Translations under genes and position numbers: made by a program
Notes under the pieces: generated by a model
Seen by the model: the letters and a program-made list of their open reading frames with translations, nothing else
Databases searched by the model: none
Told to the model about the DNA's origin: nothing
Shown: positions 53,262 to 62,809 of the stretch, piece by piece
How positions within the stretch are numbered: the stretch's first letter is position 1
Layout of the letters: every line of letters starts with the position of its first letter
DNA from: Pararge aegeria
Taxonomy: Eukaryota; Arthropoda; Insecta; Lepidoptera; Nymphalidae
DNA length: 64,000 nt
Direction of reading: 5' to 3'
NCBI RefSeq assembly: GCF_905163445.1
Contig: NC_053181.1
Span: 3,534,001-3,598,000 of the forward strand

Positions 53262-53545
53262 CATAGACATTTAATTGTAATTTAAATTTGCCGAGTCTGG
53301 ATTTTCTGGGTCCCTTTTAAAAGTAATCCTAACCTACTAATTCATATTAGTATTGCAAAATGCGAAAGTGTCTGTTTGTTGGTTTTAAATGCAAAAGTGT
53401 CTGTTTCATAGTCCCCTATGTGCACGTTACTTCAAAACATATACCTAGGCATTTAATTATTGCGGAGTCCGGATTTTCTGGGACTCTTTTTTTTTTGTAA
53501 GTAATTCTAATCTAGTAGATCCTACTAATATTATAAATGCCTGTA
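53262..53545. repeat. 172-bp diverged tandem duplication
   Basis: CATTTAATT, GAGTCTGGATTTTCTGGG, AAGTAATCCTAACCTACTAAT occur at 53268-53350 and again (GAGTCCGGATTTTCTGGG, AAGTAATTCTAATCTAGTAG) at 53451-53520. The offset is 172 bp. The second copy runs into ACTAATATTATAAATGCC, a Y-type 3' end. Confidence 0.65.
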
Positions 53546-53738
53546 TGTGCAGCTCATCCGTTCTGACTGATCTTGATCTTGGTCTAAATTGGCACACATG
53601 ATTGCATCGGAAGATATCCGGGACACAGGATATTTTTCCCGGAAAAAGTTACCCACGTAATTAAAAAAATTGCAATTGTTATCGATACAGACTTGTACGC
53701 AAATTAGAGCAATGGGCAGTGAAGGCAATTAGTTAATT

Positions 53739-53772
53739 AGCTATGGAACAAGGACTTCCTTGTTCAATAGCT
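53739..53772. repeat. 16-bp palindrome with 2-nt loop
   Basis: AGCTATGGAACAAGGA and TCCTTGTTCAATAGCT are inverted with one mismatch around CT. Confidence 0.85.
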
Positions 53773-54091
53773 AAAGATACTTGATTTTGGTATTGATAAC
53801 TAAACTTAACAATAGTTAGTTTAAAATCACAAAATACTTGTAATATAAAGAGATTATCAAATTTCAAGCAGAACAAAATTATGTTTATATAGACGTGACG
53901 TCATCATTGTGAAATTGGTGTTGCACCTGTCATGAAAGATTGCAAGATTTGCAGTTTTATTTATTGAAAATTAATACCAATCTCTTTAAATTTTTTTTTT
54001 TTTTTTAACATTATACATGAATATTATAAGATAAATACCATATTTTAGCGATTCTTTGTTACCGTCATCATGCCTATTGCCGGACCAAGAA

Positions 54092-54318
54092 GATGGCTAA
54101 CCTGATGTTACCATCAGGTTAGCCATCGTGGAAAAATATCGCCTATAAACAGAGCTTAAAAATTGCTTCTCTATGTCCGTCAAATTGAGGCGCAGGTTTT
54201 AAGCCTCATGTGCCAGTAATTACACCGGAAGCCACACCCTTTAATCGCAGTAATGCTGCTTAGCGGCAGAAAAAAAAGTGGCGGAAGTGTCCGGACGAGC
54301 AGTCACAAAAAGCTCTAC
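54092..54318 (+). repeat. G-family repeat starting in a perfect hairpin
   Basis: GATGGCTAACCTGATG (54092-54107) and CATCAGGTTAGCCATC (54112-54127) are exact inverses around TTAC. Then ATCGCCTATAAACAGAGC, GTGCCAGTAATTACACCGGAAG, AATGCTGCTTAGCGGCAG and GTCCGGACGAGC continue G as at 7968. Confidence 0.7.
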
Positions 54319-54334
54319 TAAACGGTCATAGATT

Positions 54335-54395
54335 TAACCGGCATTTTTTAAAACCCAAAACAAACGAAGACGAAGTCGCGGGCATCCGCTAGTTC
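54335..54395 (-). mobile_element. Y-family start fragment
   Basis: The minus strand begins ACTAGCGGATGCCCGCGACTTCG, the usual Y 5' end, truncated after about 60 bp. Confidence 0.6.
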
Positions 54396-54547
54396 TTAAT
54401 ACTCGTATATTTTTCAATATAACATGTTGACATACGTATAGTCTATAGTAAACAGACCACGATAAATAAAAGTTTTTGAAATTCGAATACCTGTTGACAC
54501 AAATACAACTTATAGCCGGAGATAAGCCCGCGCGATGCATTTTCATA

Positions 54548-54682
54548 TCATCGGCACGAGTAGGTACAATAAAAATATCCGCATTGTTTGCCATCGGTGC
54601 AACAATGAGGTGACCCTGTTTTATAATTATAGCATACTCCATCTGATGTGCCTACTTCTCTCGAAAACGTCATGTAACGTAC
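54548..54682 (-). CDS. Candidate terminal exon of a six-cysteine secreted peptide
   Basis: On the minus strand a pyrimidine-rich tract (TGTCTTTCTTTTTT ... CTCGCTTGTTTCAG) ends at 54683. The next 44 codons are open to TGA at 54548-54550, beginning VRYMTFSREVGTSDG. The last 28 residues hold six cysteines spaced C-x9-CC-x5-C-x4-C-x3-C, with the final residue Arg. That density directly before a stop resembles small disulfide-rich secreted peptides of insects, but I do not recognise a family. The exon would enter in phase 0, which suits the signal-peptide-like exon at 58484-58615. Against it: a Cys cluster of this size could arise by chance about once in a window this long, no AATAAA signal follows, and a Y repeat begins about 150 bp downstream. 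The TTTCAG|GTACGT junction might also be a ratchet-type splice site. Confidence 0.3.
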   Translation of the reverse strand, partial: VRYMTFSREVGTSDGVCYNYKTGSPHCCTDGKQCGYFYCTYSCR

Positions 54683-54857
54683 CTGAAACAAGCGAGGATA
54701 ATAATTATTAAAAAAGAAAGACATTCACAAGGATACGTTTGGTTGAAAAAGATTCTTTTCGATTTTATTAAAAGCGAGTTTTAATTTTTATTCATTCCCC
54801 GTCGGTACTCTACAGACTGGTTTCGTTATTTTTACAATTAATTGAATTTCTTTATCC

Positions 54858-55030
54858 CCCGATACATAAACGAAGGGGTGTTATAATTTTGTCATGTCTG
54901 TGTGTGTGTTTGTCTGTCTGTGACGTCGTAGCTTCCGGACAGCTGAGACTGATTTTGATTTTGTTTTTTGTTTTAAAGGTGAATTAGTCGTGAGCGTTCC
55001 CCGCTATGTTTGATGAAAAACGGTACAAGA
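54858..55030 (-). repeat. S-family repeat, minus strand
   Basis: CCCCCGATACATAAACGAAGG, GTGTGTGTTTGTCTGTCTGTGACG, AGCTTCCGGACAGC and GTTTGATGAAAAACGG reverse the S order at 50215-50458. Confidence 0.6.
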
Positions 55031-55059
55031 TGGCCGCCGCTTGCCATAGTAATCAGTGA

Positions 55060-55490
55060 ACAGATATGTCCTTAGATTACGTCTATATGTATACCTTAGA
55101 TTACAGCTGATGTCATGGTTGCCACTGTGTAATTTTGTCTCGGTAAAATATTTTAAAATAAAAGTTTTCCCTAGCCTAGTCCTAAATTATCACATAATCA
55201 CGTCATAAATCCGGGAATTGTAGACCACATTTCTCCTATAACAGTAAGTAGTCTCACAAAAGGCCCATATACAAAATTTATTGTTCTATTTCCAGTCAAG
55301 TAAACTGTAAATCTTCGCTGTCGCCGCCATCAACCGCAGTCCTGCTGCGGTCACGAAACTGGCGGTTGCTTTCAAGCGGCCAGAGATATATGCACAAACA
55401 CTAAAATACATTAAATATTATCTAATGCTGTATATGCTAACATAATGAAAGTTTTACATTTGTGCTACTACATATATTCTAAATGCGAAA
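55060..55490. other. Unassigned stretch
   Basis: Contains a small hairpin (ACCGCAGTCCTGCTGCGGT, about 55334) but no recognised family or gene. Confidence 0.35.
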
Positions 55491-55495
55491 AATGT

Positions 55496-55785
55496 GTTCA
55501 AATTCAATATTTCTTTATTCATTAATGAAGCGTTTATACTTATATATTTACATTATTGTAAGGGGATGGTGATAAATTTGTTTGACAACTTAAACCTAAA
55601 GCTACGAGGGTTCCAAACGCGCCCTGGTCTAAGAAGAGCCCACAACAAACGTAGCCGGGTATTTTTTTGTTATCACCATCTCACAGTCGATTAATATAAA
55701 GTTACGAAGTTAGAGCAATTCACACCCAAGCTTTTTTATCGTTCAAGTAATCGTTATAATAGGATTTTTCTGTGAACTTGCGTTT
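55496..55785 (-). mobile_element. LINE-C 3' region
   Basis: TTCAATATTTCTTTATTC, CAACTTAAACCTAAAGCTACG, GCCCTGGTCTAAGAAGAGCC, ATCACCATCTCACAGTCG and ATAATAGGATTTTTCTGTG. Same sub-type as 12170 and 13186. Confidence 0.75.
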
Positions 55786-55934
55786 TATATAAACATTTAT
55801 TCGGTAATTTGTTATAGATTAATATACAATTGCCGTTGACTGAATAAGCAATTATAGTAGAATCTAATAGAAATTAAATAGAATCTTTATCAGCAGCATT
55901 ATCTCATAATAAAATGTCTTAGGACATAATGCTG

Positions 55935-56065
55935 TGTGTGTTTTTTTTTTGTTCGTTGGTTTGTTTGTGTGTCTGTCCTTACTTTACGCCCTAACTAAGC
56001 AACCAATCATCTTGATTTTTAGCATAGAGTTAGTTGAAAGGACGGAGAGTAACATAGTATATAAC
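55935..56065 (-). mobile_element. Y-like 3' fragment
   Basis: GTGTGTCTGTCCTTACTTTACG, CTAACTAAGCAACCAATCATC and GATTTTTAGCATAGAG are the minus-strand 3' part of a Y-type repeat. Confidence 0.5.
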
Positions 56066-56089
56066 TATTAACCATTGTATATGTCCTAT

Positions 56090-56435
56090 GAAATTACCTT
56101 GTAAAAATATTAAATAAATAGAAGAATATTTATTGTTTCATACAGACTAATTCATAAAATTCTAAGTGTTTACTTATGACAACCCTTGAAGATACCTTAG
56201 AACCCTATAGACCGATCTACGCGTATAGTACCTACGCTACCTGACGCGTACCTAATAAAGTGACAGTTTGCATATGATGTTAGGACTGCATCTGATTTAT
56301 TTCAATAAAAACTATTGCAGTGGTTTACTCAAAAACTTTTAGCATTTCGGTTTTACAGATAAGTCTCAGAGATAGAGATAGCACATAATGTACATCTAAA
56401 GCCTGTGAAGTAATATTTCCGTTTTCAATTAAACT
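56090..56435 (+). repeat. X-family copy 3, uninterrupted
   Basis: ACTAATTCATAAAATTC, TTGAAGATACCTTAG, TAGTACCTACGCTACC, GATGTTAGGACTGCATCTG and ACAGATAAGTCTCAGAGATAG run continuously. It shows the unfilled state of the sites occupied by SINE-A in copy 2 and by Y in copy 1. Confidence 0.7.
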
Positions 56436-56439
56436 CTCT

Positions 56440-57320
56440 AAACTTTTAATCCCAGGAAAACAAAATATCTAAATAAAATAGCTGATTAGTAATTTTAACA
56501 GTCTTTTTAAACCCATTTTCGTTCAATTCGATCGATTGATTTTAGAAAAACTCTTTCTTAGTGGATATCCACATCCTTAAAGAATCCTACCTTTTAACTT
56601 TGAATATCATGGGAATCAGACCGGTCTTTCAAGCCTTGACATAACAAGTGCTTCTACCTTTGAAAGACTAAATACCACGGGAAAATACAAATTCATGACA
56701 AATTTTTCTGCTTTTATGAATTATTTTTTGCACTTCTTATTTTATCATTCTTTAAAGCAGATACAAAATCACGTGCTATAAATCTTCGGAGACCGCATGA
56801 AGGATGTGTATTTTATCCTAAAGAGAATGCAAAAACTGGCAGTTTGCCAACGAATAACTTTAACCGTGGAAAGAGGTAATAATGTTCTTGTAATACTCTA
56901 AGGATATCACTACGAGCGATCGTCTTTAAAGTTAAGCTATTGTTAGTTTTATGTGAGTGGTGTGAGTGGTCAGTAAAAAAAAAATTTTAATAAGGTATTG
57001 AAAAGTTAGAAAGTTTTATTGGATAAAAATATGATTCAATAACCCGTAATAATACAACAATAATAAGACAAGAATAGTCTTACGTATGGGTTTTTAATAT
57101 ATCGGGCTTGAACTGTTTCCACTATGCCGCTTCCCACGACGTCGCTCTCCGCTTTGACATTAGTGCAATTACGCTAAACGTGCAAACTCTCATACAATTT
57201 ACCATGGTAGTTCAGTATGTTGTCACTCTCGCTTCTGCTGCTTTTCTACCACGCCATTTTTCCACGTAGGGCTGAGTAGCATAGCAGTGGGTAGCCGGGC
57301 GGATTTAAGCTTTAAGACCT
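56440..57320. other. Unassigned stretch
   Basis: No repeat family or gene recognised. Confidence 0.35.
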
Positions 57321-57329
57321 GACTAAGAG

Positions 57330-57475
57330 AAATGGTTGTAAATGTTGATGTTGGAAAAGAGCAACTACTGAGTTTCTTGCCGGCTCTTCTCGGCAGAATC
57401 TGCTTTCCGAACCGGTGGTAGAGTCACTACAAACATATATATTTGACGTTTCAAATGTGCTTATAAAGTGGGCCC
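57330..57475 (+). mobile_element. LINE-B 3' end, plus strand
   Basis: AAATGTTGATGTTGGAAAAG, GCCGGCTCTTCTCGGCAG, CCGAACCGGTGGTAGAGTC and GACGTTTCAAATGTGC. Untranslated end only, nearly identical to 44775-44920. Confidence 0.85.
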
Positions 57476-57974
57476 TCTCCTCCTAAATCGGTTCTGTATT
57501 TTTTAAAGTATATTGATTACAAGTAACAACGCACTCACTAAATGCACTATTTACACAGGTATATGGTTTTAGAAAACTACGCGTATTTAGAGGCCCTGAT
57601 CAAACATTTACCCCGCACCGTAAATAACGTTGTTCAATACAAATTAAGGGTGCTACACACTTGCACCATGTACGCTACGGTGAATCAAAACACTTACATT
57701 ATCGAAACGTCCAATAATCAACTTTATACAAACATTTTAAGGTTCAAGATCGTCTGCCTGTGATGTTGAACAGCACGATTGCACTAGCTGAATTAGTAGA
57801 GGAGGACGTAAGCGTTTGTGGTTTACGAATCTTGGAGCCGATATAGTTATTCGATTCAGATTAGACCCTACCTTAACTATCCTAACTTAACAAATAGTAA
57901 AGTAGATAATACTTAACCAGAGTTAATCAAACTCAGCAGTTTATGTACAGTGAATGTAGCAAATATAAATATAC

Positions 57975-58157
57975 TTTACCCAATACCGCTGGTTTTTCCC
58001 CATTTTCAATGAGGACACAAACTCTTCGTGCCATTTTTACTTTATTTGCTAAGTAGGGTTTGTATTCACTTTGATATAAGCATGTCAAACCTTTATTATA
58101 GGAATCGAACAACTCATCTTTGTGTTTATATTTTCTTTGGACTCCACTTAGAGACAG
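57975..58157 (-). other. Protein-like open frame, possible internal exon
   Basis: Sixty-one codons are open on the minus strand, containing KHKDELFDSYNKGLTC, YQSEYKPYLANKVKM and ARRVCVLIENGEKPAVLG. Donor-like GTAAAG at 57979 or GTATAT at 57974 could end it. The acceptor side (CACTAG) lacks a pyrimidine tract. No family recognised and chance remains likely. Confidence 0.2.
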
Positions 58158-58243
58158 CTAGTGCTGTGTCTATCAGTACTTAGCTTTGGCGTAAGATATG
58201 TTTAAAATATACAAAGTGTACAATCAAGTGAACAATCGAAAAG

Positions 58244-58336
58244 TCATTTAAACGACGTCTTATGTCTTTCTGCGAGCGACGGTATCTCTTGAAATAAGTT
58301 TTCAAAGAGTGTGAATTCTTTTTCCAATAAAACACA
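58244..58336 (-). CDS. Candidate exon 2 of a small secreted protein
   Basis: Preceded on the minus strand by a long pyrimidine tract (TTATTTTTTTCTTTTTCC, then TTTTTTTATAG) ending at 58337. Thirty codons read CVLLEKEFTLFENLF, then QEIPSLAERHKTSFK, to TGA at 58244-58246. It enters in phase 0, matching the end of the exon at 58484-58615 and leaving a 147-bp GT-AG intron, a normal insect size. No family recognised. A second frame through the same DNA is also open (K/R-rich), which weakens the case. Confidence 0.3.
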   Translation of the reverse strand, partial: CVLLEKEFTLFENLFQEIPSLAERHKTSFK

Positions 58337-58483
58337 CTATAAAAAAAGGAAAAAGAAAAAAATAAACGAAGTCCTGTTACATGGAACATATGTATTAGAA
58401 ACGGAAAACGGAAACTTTGATCTTAATAATGTTAATACTTTGTCGAGTTTTTACAGAAACCATCGTCTGTTCGTTCAACTCAC

Positions 58484-58615
58484 ATATTGCCGTTTTTTGA
58501 CAGTTGGTACATGGTACAAAAAGGTGAGAGAAAAGAGCTTCGCTCCAGTTTCGATATTTGAAATCAAAAAAACGAAAGCGAGCGCAAATAAATGCAAAAT
58601 TGGAAACACTGCCAT
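58484..58615 (-). CDS. Candidate signal-peptide exon
   Basis: ATG at 58615 on the minus strand starts 44 codons. MAVFPILHLFALAFVFLISN is a classic hydrophobic signal sequence, with a plausible cleavage near IETGA, followed by a short pro-like segment ending VKKRQY with a dibasic KKR. The consensus donor TAT|GTGAGT at 58483 ends it in phase 0. It could splice to 58244-58336 (147-bp intron) or to the six-Cys exon at 54548-54682 (3.8-kb intron), both of which accept phase 0. Open frames also cover the opposite strand (58311-58628), so coding status rests on the splice signals and the signal-peptide pattern alone. Confidence 0.3.
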
Positions 58616-59056
58616 AGATAATGCATAGTACCTTAGAAGTAAATGTAATAAAAAGCGTAATGGGATATTTATCATATTCACGCAAAACAAGCTAAAAGCA
58701 TATAAAGACGGATCATGACATGACAACCCATTAAACTTCAGACAAGGATCATATCAGACAGGCTTTTAACATAATGAAACTAAAGCGGTGTTTTAGAATA
58801 AAGTTAGACGGTACGTAAATAGAGAGGCTTTTAAAGTAAATACCGAACTTTATATAAAAACGGAGATAAATCAATTTTATTGTCGAAGGCCTCATTGGCC
58901 GTAGCCCTAGAGTTTATATACTCTATGGCCAAAGCTCCAAGGTTGTATTTGTATTCTCATTGGCATATCCTATAAGTAATAGGGACTACGTCGCAAATGA
59001 AATAAGTAAGCCAATTAATACTAGACTGATTCTTATCGAAGCGTGGCCGGGACAAT

Positions 59057-59083
59057 GATACTGGTAAGCACGTTACCAGTATC
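59057..59083. repeat. 11-bp perfect palindrome with 5-nt loop
   Basis: GATACTGGTAA and TTACCAGTATC around GCACG. Confidence 0.85.
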
Positions 59084-59089
59084 TGGGTT

Positions 59090-59635
59090 AGTATCAACAT
59101 TCCTATTTCTTTCACCTTTTTTTTTCATGTGGAAATCCTCATGGATATCCGCCACTCCACGGGGAGGCACGGTGGTTATGTCGGACTCGTACCGCCTGGG
59201 CCAAGTCAAAAATTGTTCTCAAAAAATAAAACAAAAGCGCAATTTCACTAGAAAGAAAAATCGCTGCATCTTTAATATTCCCTCCTATATCTACAGCTCT
59301 CGCATCTATTTTGTGGTGCGATTTCTAGGTCATGTGTACGATAACTACCACGGGAATTTAGATCTTATTTACTAGGCAGTACGATTCATTGGATCTGGTG
59401 TAATCTAGATGCCCATCACGTGCCTCAATTGTTCCGTAACGAGCGCTAAACGGTACATTGTGAGCTCGAGGCTGTACTAGGTAATAAGGCATGTTATATT
59501 GTCTAAATCTTACTTTTCGTGCAGCAAAAGAGTTTTAGAGTTTTCTCGGGCGAGTTTTAATGCGGGCACATTAAAACTGTACTGAATATAAGCTTTTAAG
59601 ACTTTGCGATTTTTTGTTTCATGCATAATCATCAT
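59090..59635. other. Unassigned stretch
   Basis: CCACTCCACGGGGAGGCACGG, GTCGGACTCGTACCGCC near 59150 is GC-rich and looks like a decayed retroelement, not assignable. The 110-codon frame at 59043-59375 has no motif. Confidence 0.35.
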
Positions 59636-59639
59636 TATT

Positions 59640-59708
59640 ATCAAACTATTACTGGGCCACTACAGTACACGAGTCTCTCCTAATGAGAAGGGTTTGGGCC
59701 GTAGTCAC
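59640..59708 (-). mobile_element. SINE-E terminal fragment
   Basis: TTACTGGGCCACTACAGTACACG, AGTCTCTCCTAATGAGAAGGG and GGGCCGTAGTC. Confidence 0.6.
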
Positions 59709-60182
59709 AGAAAAGATATAAGCTAAAGCAGTATGGATAATAGACCTGATTGATAAAATAATTACCTACACTACTTACAACAGTAACGAGAGGGACAGCG
59801 TTTCTCGACACGGTAACCCTGACTAAAATTACTTCGATAATAGCTATGGGGCCTCGTTAAGGCGTGCATCTGTGTGTGTGTTGTATCGCACGTTTGTTTA
59901 CAGTTTCCACACTTTTTTTATGGGGGCTACATTTGTTACAATGCTTTATGGCTGTCAAATTTATCATGTCCCACCACATCATCGCATCACGCGTCTGGGC
60001 CTCTACCTAGTTTTCTCGGCTCGTAGCATGATGGTAAATACGCAATTAACTACTGAAATACAAAATAAATTCTATCAATTTCCAAATAGCGTAACAATAC
60101 AAATAAATCCTTTAGCTTTATGAGTTCTGTTAGATAGATAGTGTCGAAAGAAGAACAGACGTTTTAAATTGACACGAAGGTA

Positions 60183-60447
60183 AAACTATAAATAAAATAA
60201 ATATTACGTCAATACACACATCACCTCTCCATCACATCTAGCCCCAAAGTAAGCGTAGCCTGTGTTATCGCTACTATGATGACTGATGAATCTTTTTAAG
60301 AATAATTTACATAAATACTTATAGCCTACAGATAAACACCCAGACGCTGAAGAACATTCATGTTCATCACACAAAGATTTTCCAGTTGTGGGAATCCACA
60401 GCCTTGGACTCAGAAAGCAGGGCCACTGCCCACTGCGCCATTCGGCT
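60183..60447 (-). mobile_element. SINE-A, full length with small duplication
   Basis: AAATAAATATTACGTCAATAC tail, a CATCACCTCTCCATCACATC duplication in the CATCGCCATC block, body, and head GCGCCATTCGGC. The B box is damaged (GGGAATCCACAGCC lacks CGAAC). Confidence 0.85.
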
Positions 60448-60659
60448 GGCACTACAAGTTAAACCTATCAGTAACTTTTAAAAGCCAAGGCAATCTTATG
60501 AACACATTTGGCCGCAGTTTCTGAGAACAACATTTTCTAGCAATTCATCACTTAAGAGCCGGCGACCAATTAGCGGTAGTCATAAGTTTTAATGGCCAGT
60601 GCTGAGAAGTTTGTATGATTTTCAAGCTATTAATAAACTACAATAAGGTGATAGCCTTT

Positions 60660-60890
60660 GACGACCTCCCTGGCGCAGCGGTGATCGCTGTGGTTTTAAG
60701 CTTGAGGTTCCGGGTTCGATGCCTTGCAGGGGCAGTTGGGGAATTTATAATTTCCAAATTTTCTCTGGTCTGGTGTGGTGGGAGGCATACTCCCTAACAG
60801 GTTAAACTGTTACCAACTGAGACAACCTCATCTCTTACCATCAGGTGAGTTTGCACTCAAAGGCTAACTTGTAGTGGAATAAAGAAAAAT
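60660..60890 (+). mobile_element. SINE-D, internally deleted, joined to SINE-E
   Basis: CGACCTCCCTGGCGCAGCGG (A box), CGGGTTCGATGCC (B box), TTTTCTCTGGTCTGGTG, then straight to CATACTCCCTAACAGG and TTACCATCAGGTGAG. The tail TGTAGTGGAATAAAGAAAAA leads directly into a SINE-E head. The middle deletion parallels 143-357. Confidence 0.85.
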
Positions 60891-61103
60891 AACCTAGTGG
60901 TAATGCGGTTAGGACTTCGGCTGAACTTTTGAGGGGCCGAGTTTGATTCCCAGCATGCCTCTGAGTTTTAGTTATCTGCGTTATAAGCAATTAAAATTCC
61001 ACTTGTTTCAACGGTGAAGAAAAACATCACGAGGAAACTTGCATGCCTCAGAGATCCCCTTAATGTTCTCAAAGGCATGTGGAGTCCACCAATCCGCACT
61101 GGA
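60889..61103 (+). mobile_element. SINE-E joined to the SINE-D tail
   Basis: ACCTAGTGGTAATGCGGTTAGG (A-box region), GCCGAGTTTGATTCCCAGC (B-box region), TTCAACGGTGAAGAAAAAC, GGAAACTTGCATGCC and CCAATCCGCACTGG. It ends early, without the GATGAT tail. Confidence 0.8.
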
Positions 61104-61529
61104 TAGAAGCAGGCGTTACTTTGCCAAATTCCATGACATATTATAAAAATTAAGCTTAATTTGCGCAGTCCGCGAAAAGCAGGAGAATCTGTAGAGGTCT
61201 GTTTATTAGTGAACTAAACTTGAATGCACCTATTTATATTTATAATAACTGGGTGTAGTCTAAACGTAAGTTATTGAATTAAACAAAGTTCGCCACGCTT
61301 GGTACAACCCATTAAAACTTGTGACCGCCCGTTAATTGGGTCCCCGCTCTGCAGTGATGAATAGCCGGAAAATCTTGTTGGCGGGAACTTTTAACAAACA
61401 GCCATTAAAAATATTACTGCTTGAAGTCGAAAAGCGATATTACTGGCCACCGAACTATGCTTGTCATTGGGATATGTTATCGACATCAGTATGTGTATTG
61501 ATTTTTTTATAGTCCTTTGCCTTTATTTT

Positions 61530-61752
61530 ATTCTACTACAAGATAGTCATCGACTGCAATTTAACTTGAAGTTAGGTGATGATGCAGTCTAAAATAGCAA
61601 TAGTTAGGGGCAAGGCAGTTATATAAGTCGGTACGCGACATCGTAGCGGACCGCTAAGCCAATTAGTGCCACATCTTTGTCGGTAGGGTGGTAACTAGCC
61701 ACAGCCGAAGCCTCCCAGCAGACCACACCAGAGAAAATTCAGAAATTATACC
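61530..61752 (-). mobile_element. SINE-D, head missing
   Basis: TTCTACTACAAGATAGTC, GATGATGCAGTCTAAAATAG, GGTACGCGACATCGTAGCGG, TTTGTCGGTAGGGTGG, AACTAGCCACAGCCG and AGACCACACCAGAG on the minus strand. It stops before the tRNA-like head. Confidence 0.75.
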
Positions 61753-62006
61753 CAAATTGCGCACTTTCGGCAATACACTGCGTTACCTTGTTAATATCAT
61801 ATGCCGAAAATAATACAGTTCCAAATGTTTTCTACAGCGCTGAAATTTGGCATAAACAAATAACGAAATAAAAACGTAATGATGAAGCAACGATTATCTC
61901 AACAACGAAAGCATTTGATCACAAATCACGGGCACAACGATTGCACGGTTAACAAAGAACTTCACATGTCACGTCACCCACTACGTGCTACGCGGCCTCA
62001 AAATAA

Positions 62007-62171
62007 AGAATGGCCGTAACGTAGTTCCCCGTAGCGAATGCAGAATTTCGTAGCAAATTTCGTAACCTACTAAAACATATAAAACAAAATAATAATATAA
62101 TAATATAACCTACAGGACATAGTAACAAATATCGTAGTTAGTGCTACGGGGAACTACTTTTCGACCATTCT
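62007..62171. mobile_element. Inverted-repeat element, 29-bp ends
   Basis: The left end 62007-62035 and right end 62143-62171 are inverted with 3 mismatches in 29. Both contain GTAGTTCCCCGTAGC. No coding content; no target duplication seen. It looks like a small MITE or a fold-back of unknown superfamily. Confidence 0.6.
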
Positions 62172-62212
62172 GACTATGACTATTTATATTTAGTGTTACT
62201 ATGTCCTGTAGG
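62109..62212. repeat. 19-bp perfect inverted repeat overlapping the previous element
   Basis: CCTACAGGACATAGTAACA (62109-62127) is exactly inverted at 62194-62212. Its loop contains the right end of the 29-bp repeat element, so two fold-back structures interlock. Confidence 0.85.
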
Positions 62213-62219
62213 GCTGATG

Positions 62220-62448
62220 TCAAAAGTCAAAGTCAAAAATCTTTATTCAAGTAGGCCTATAGTTGGCACTTTTGATGCGTACATAAGATTTACACGGTAG
62301 TGAGATGATGGCGATAACCACATTCGTAAACTTAAAACTGGTCTAACAAGACGCCTACAACAAACTTAGCCTGGTGTTTTCTTTTTTTATCACCATCTCA
62401 CAATGTCATTTAAAATTATTAGAAGAGTAACCTGGTTAGAGCAATAAT
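62220..62448 (-). mobile_element. LINE-C 3' untranslated region
   Basis: GTCAAAGTCAAAAATCTTTATTC tail, GGCACTTTTGATGCGTACATAAG, ATCACCATCTCACAATGTC and TAACCTGGTTAGAGC. Joins the coding relic on its right. Confidence 0.8.
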
Positions 62449-62749
62449 TCACACCTTAGCTTTTTTATCGATTACGTAGTCCTTTATGCTATAATAGGAC
62501 TTTTCTATAAGCTTACGTTTAATACAAACTTTGAACTTTTTAAGAGACATCAGAGGGTAGTTTATTGTAGAAATGTACGCAATTTCCTTTAAACAAATTC
62601 TGAATTTTATGTAACCTAGTATATTGCACTGCAAGTTTATTCTTACTTCTAATGTTTAAATTATTGCAGTCACATTTTTTCTTAAATTTAGAAATGTTTT
62701 TATGAACGTACATTATATTTTCAAATATGTACTGACTATACACTGTCAT
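62449..62749 (-). pseudogene. LINE-C reverse transcriptase C-terminus, frameshifted
   Basis: Two overlapping minus frames together give a LINE C-terminal tail. 62540-62749 reads NISKFKKKCDCNNLN then HKIQNLFKGNCVHFYNKLP. 62449-62634 continues with LMSLKKFKVCIKRKLI and KSYYSIKDYVIDKKA. A single frameshift near 62550 separates them. The FYNKLP and KSYYSIKDYV words are diagnostic of Jockey/CR1-group elements and identify what LINE-C is. The catalytic part is lost. Confidence 0.75.
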
Positions 62750-62809
62750 TATTTATATACATTAGCTAGCATGTGCGACACGTGATGATTAACTTTATCT
62801 GATAATTGT

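Noticed and set aside
59043..59375. 110-codon frame with hydrophobic start as a membrane protein
   Set aside because: It begins in a palindrome and passes through a GC-rich, repeat-like block, then Lys-rich sequence; no coherent topology or family.
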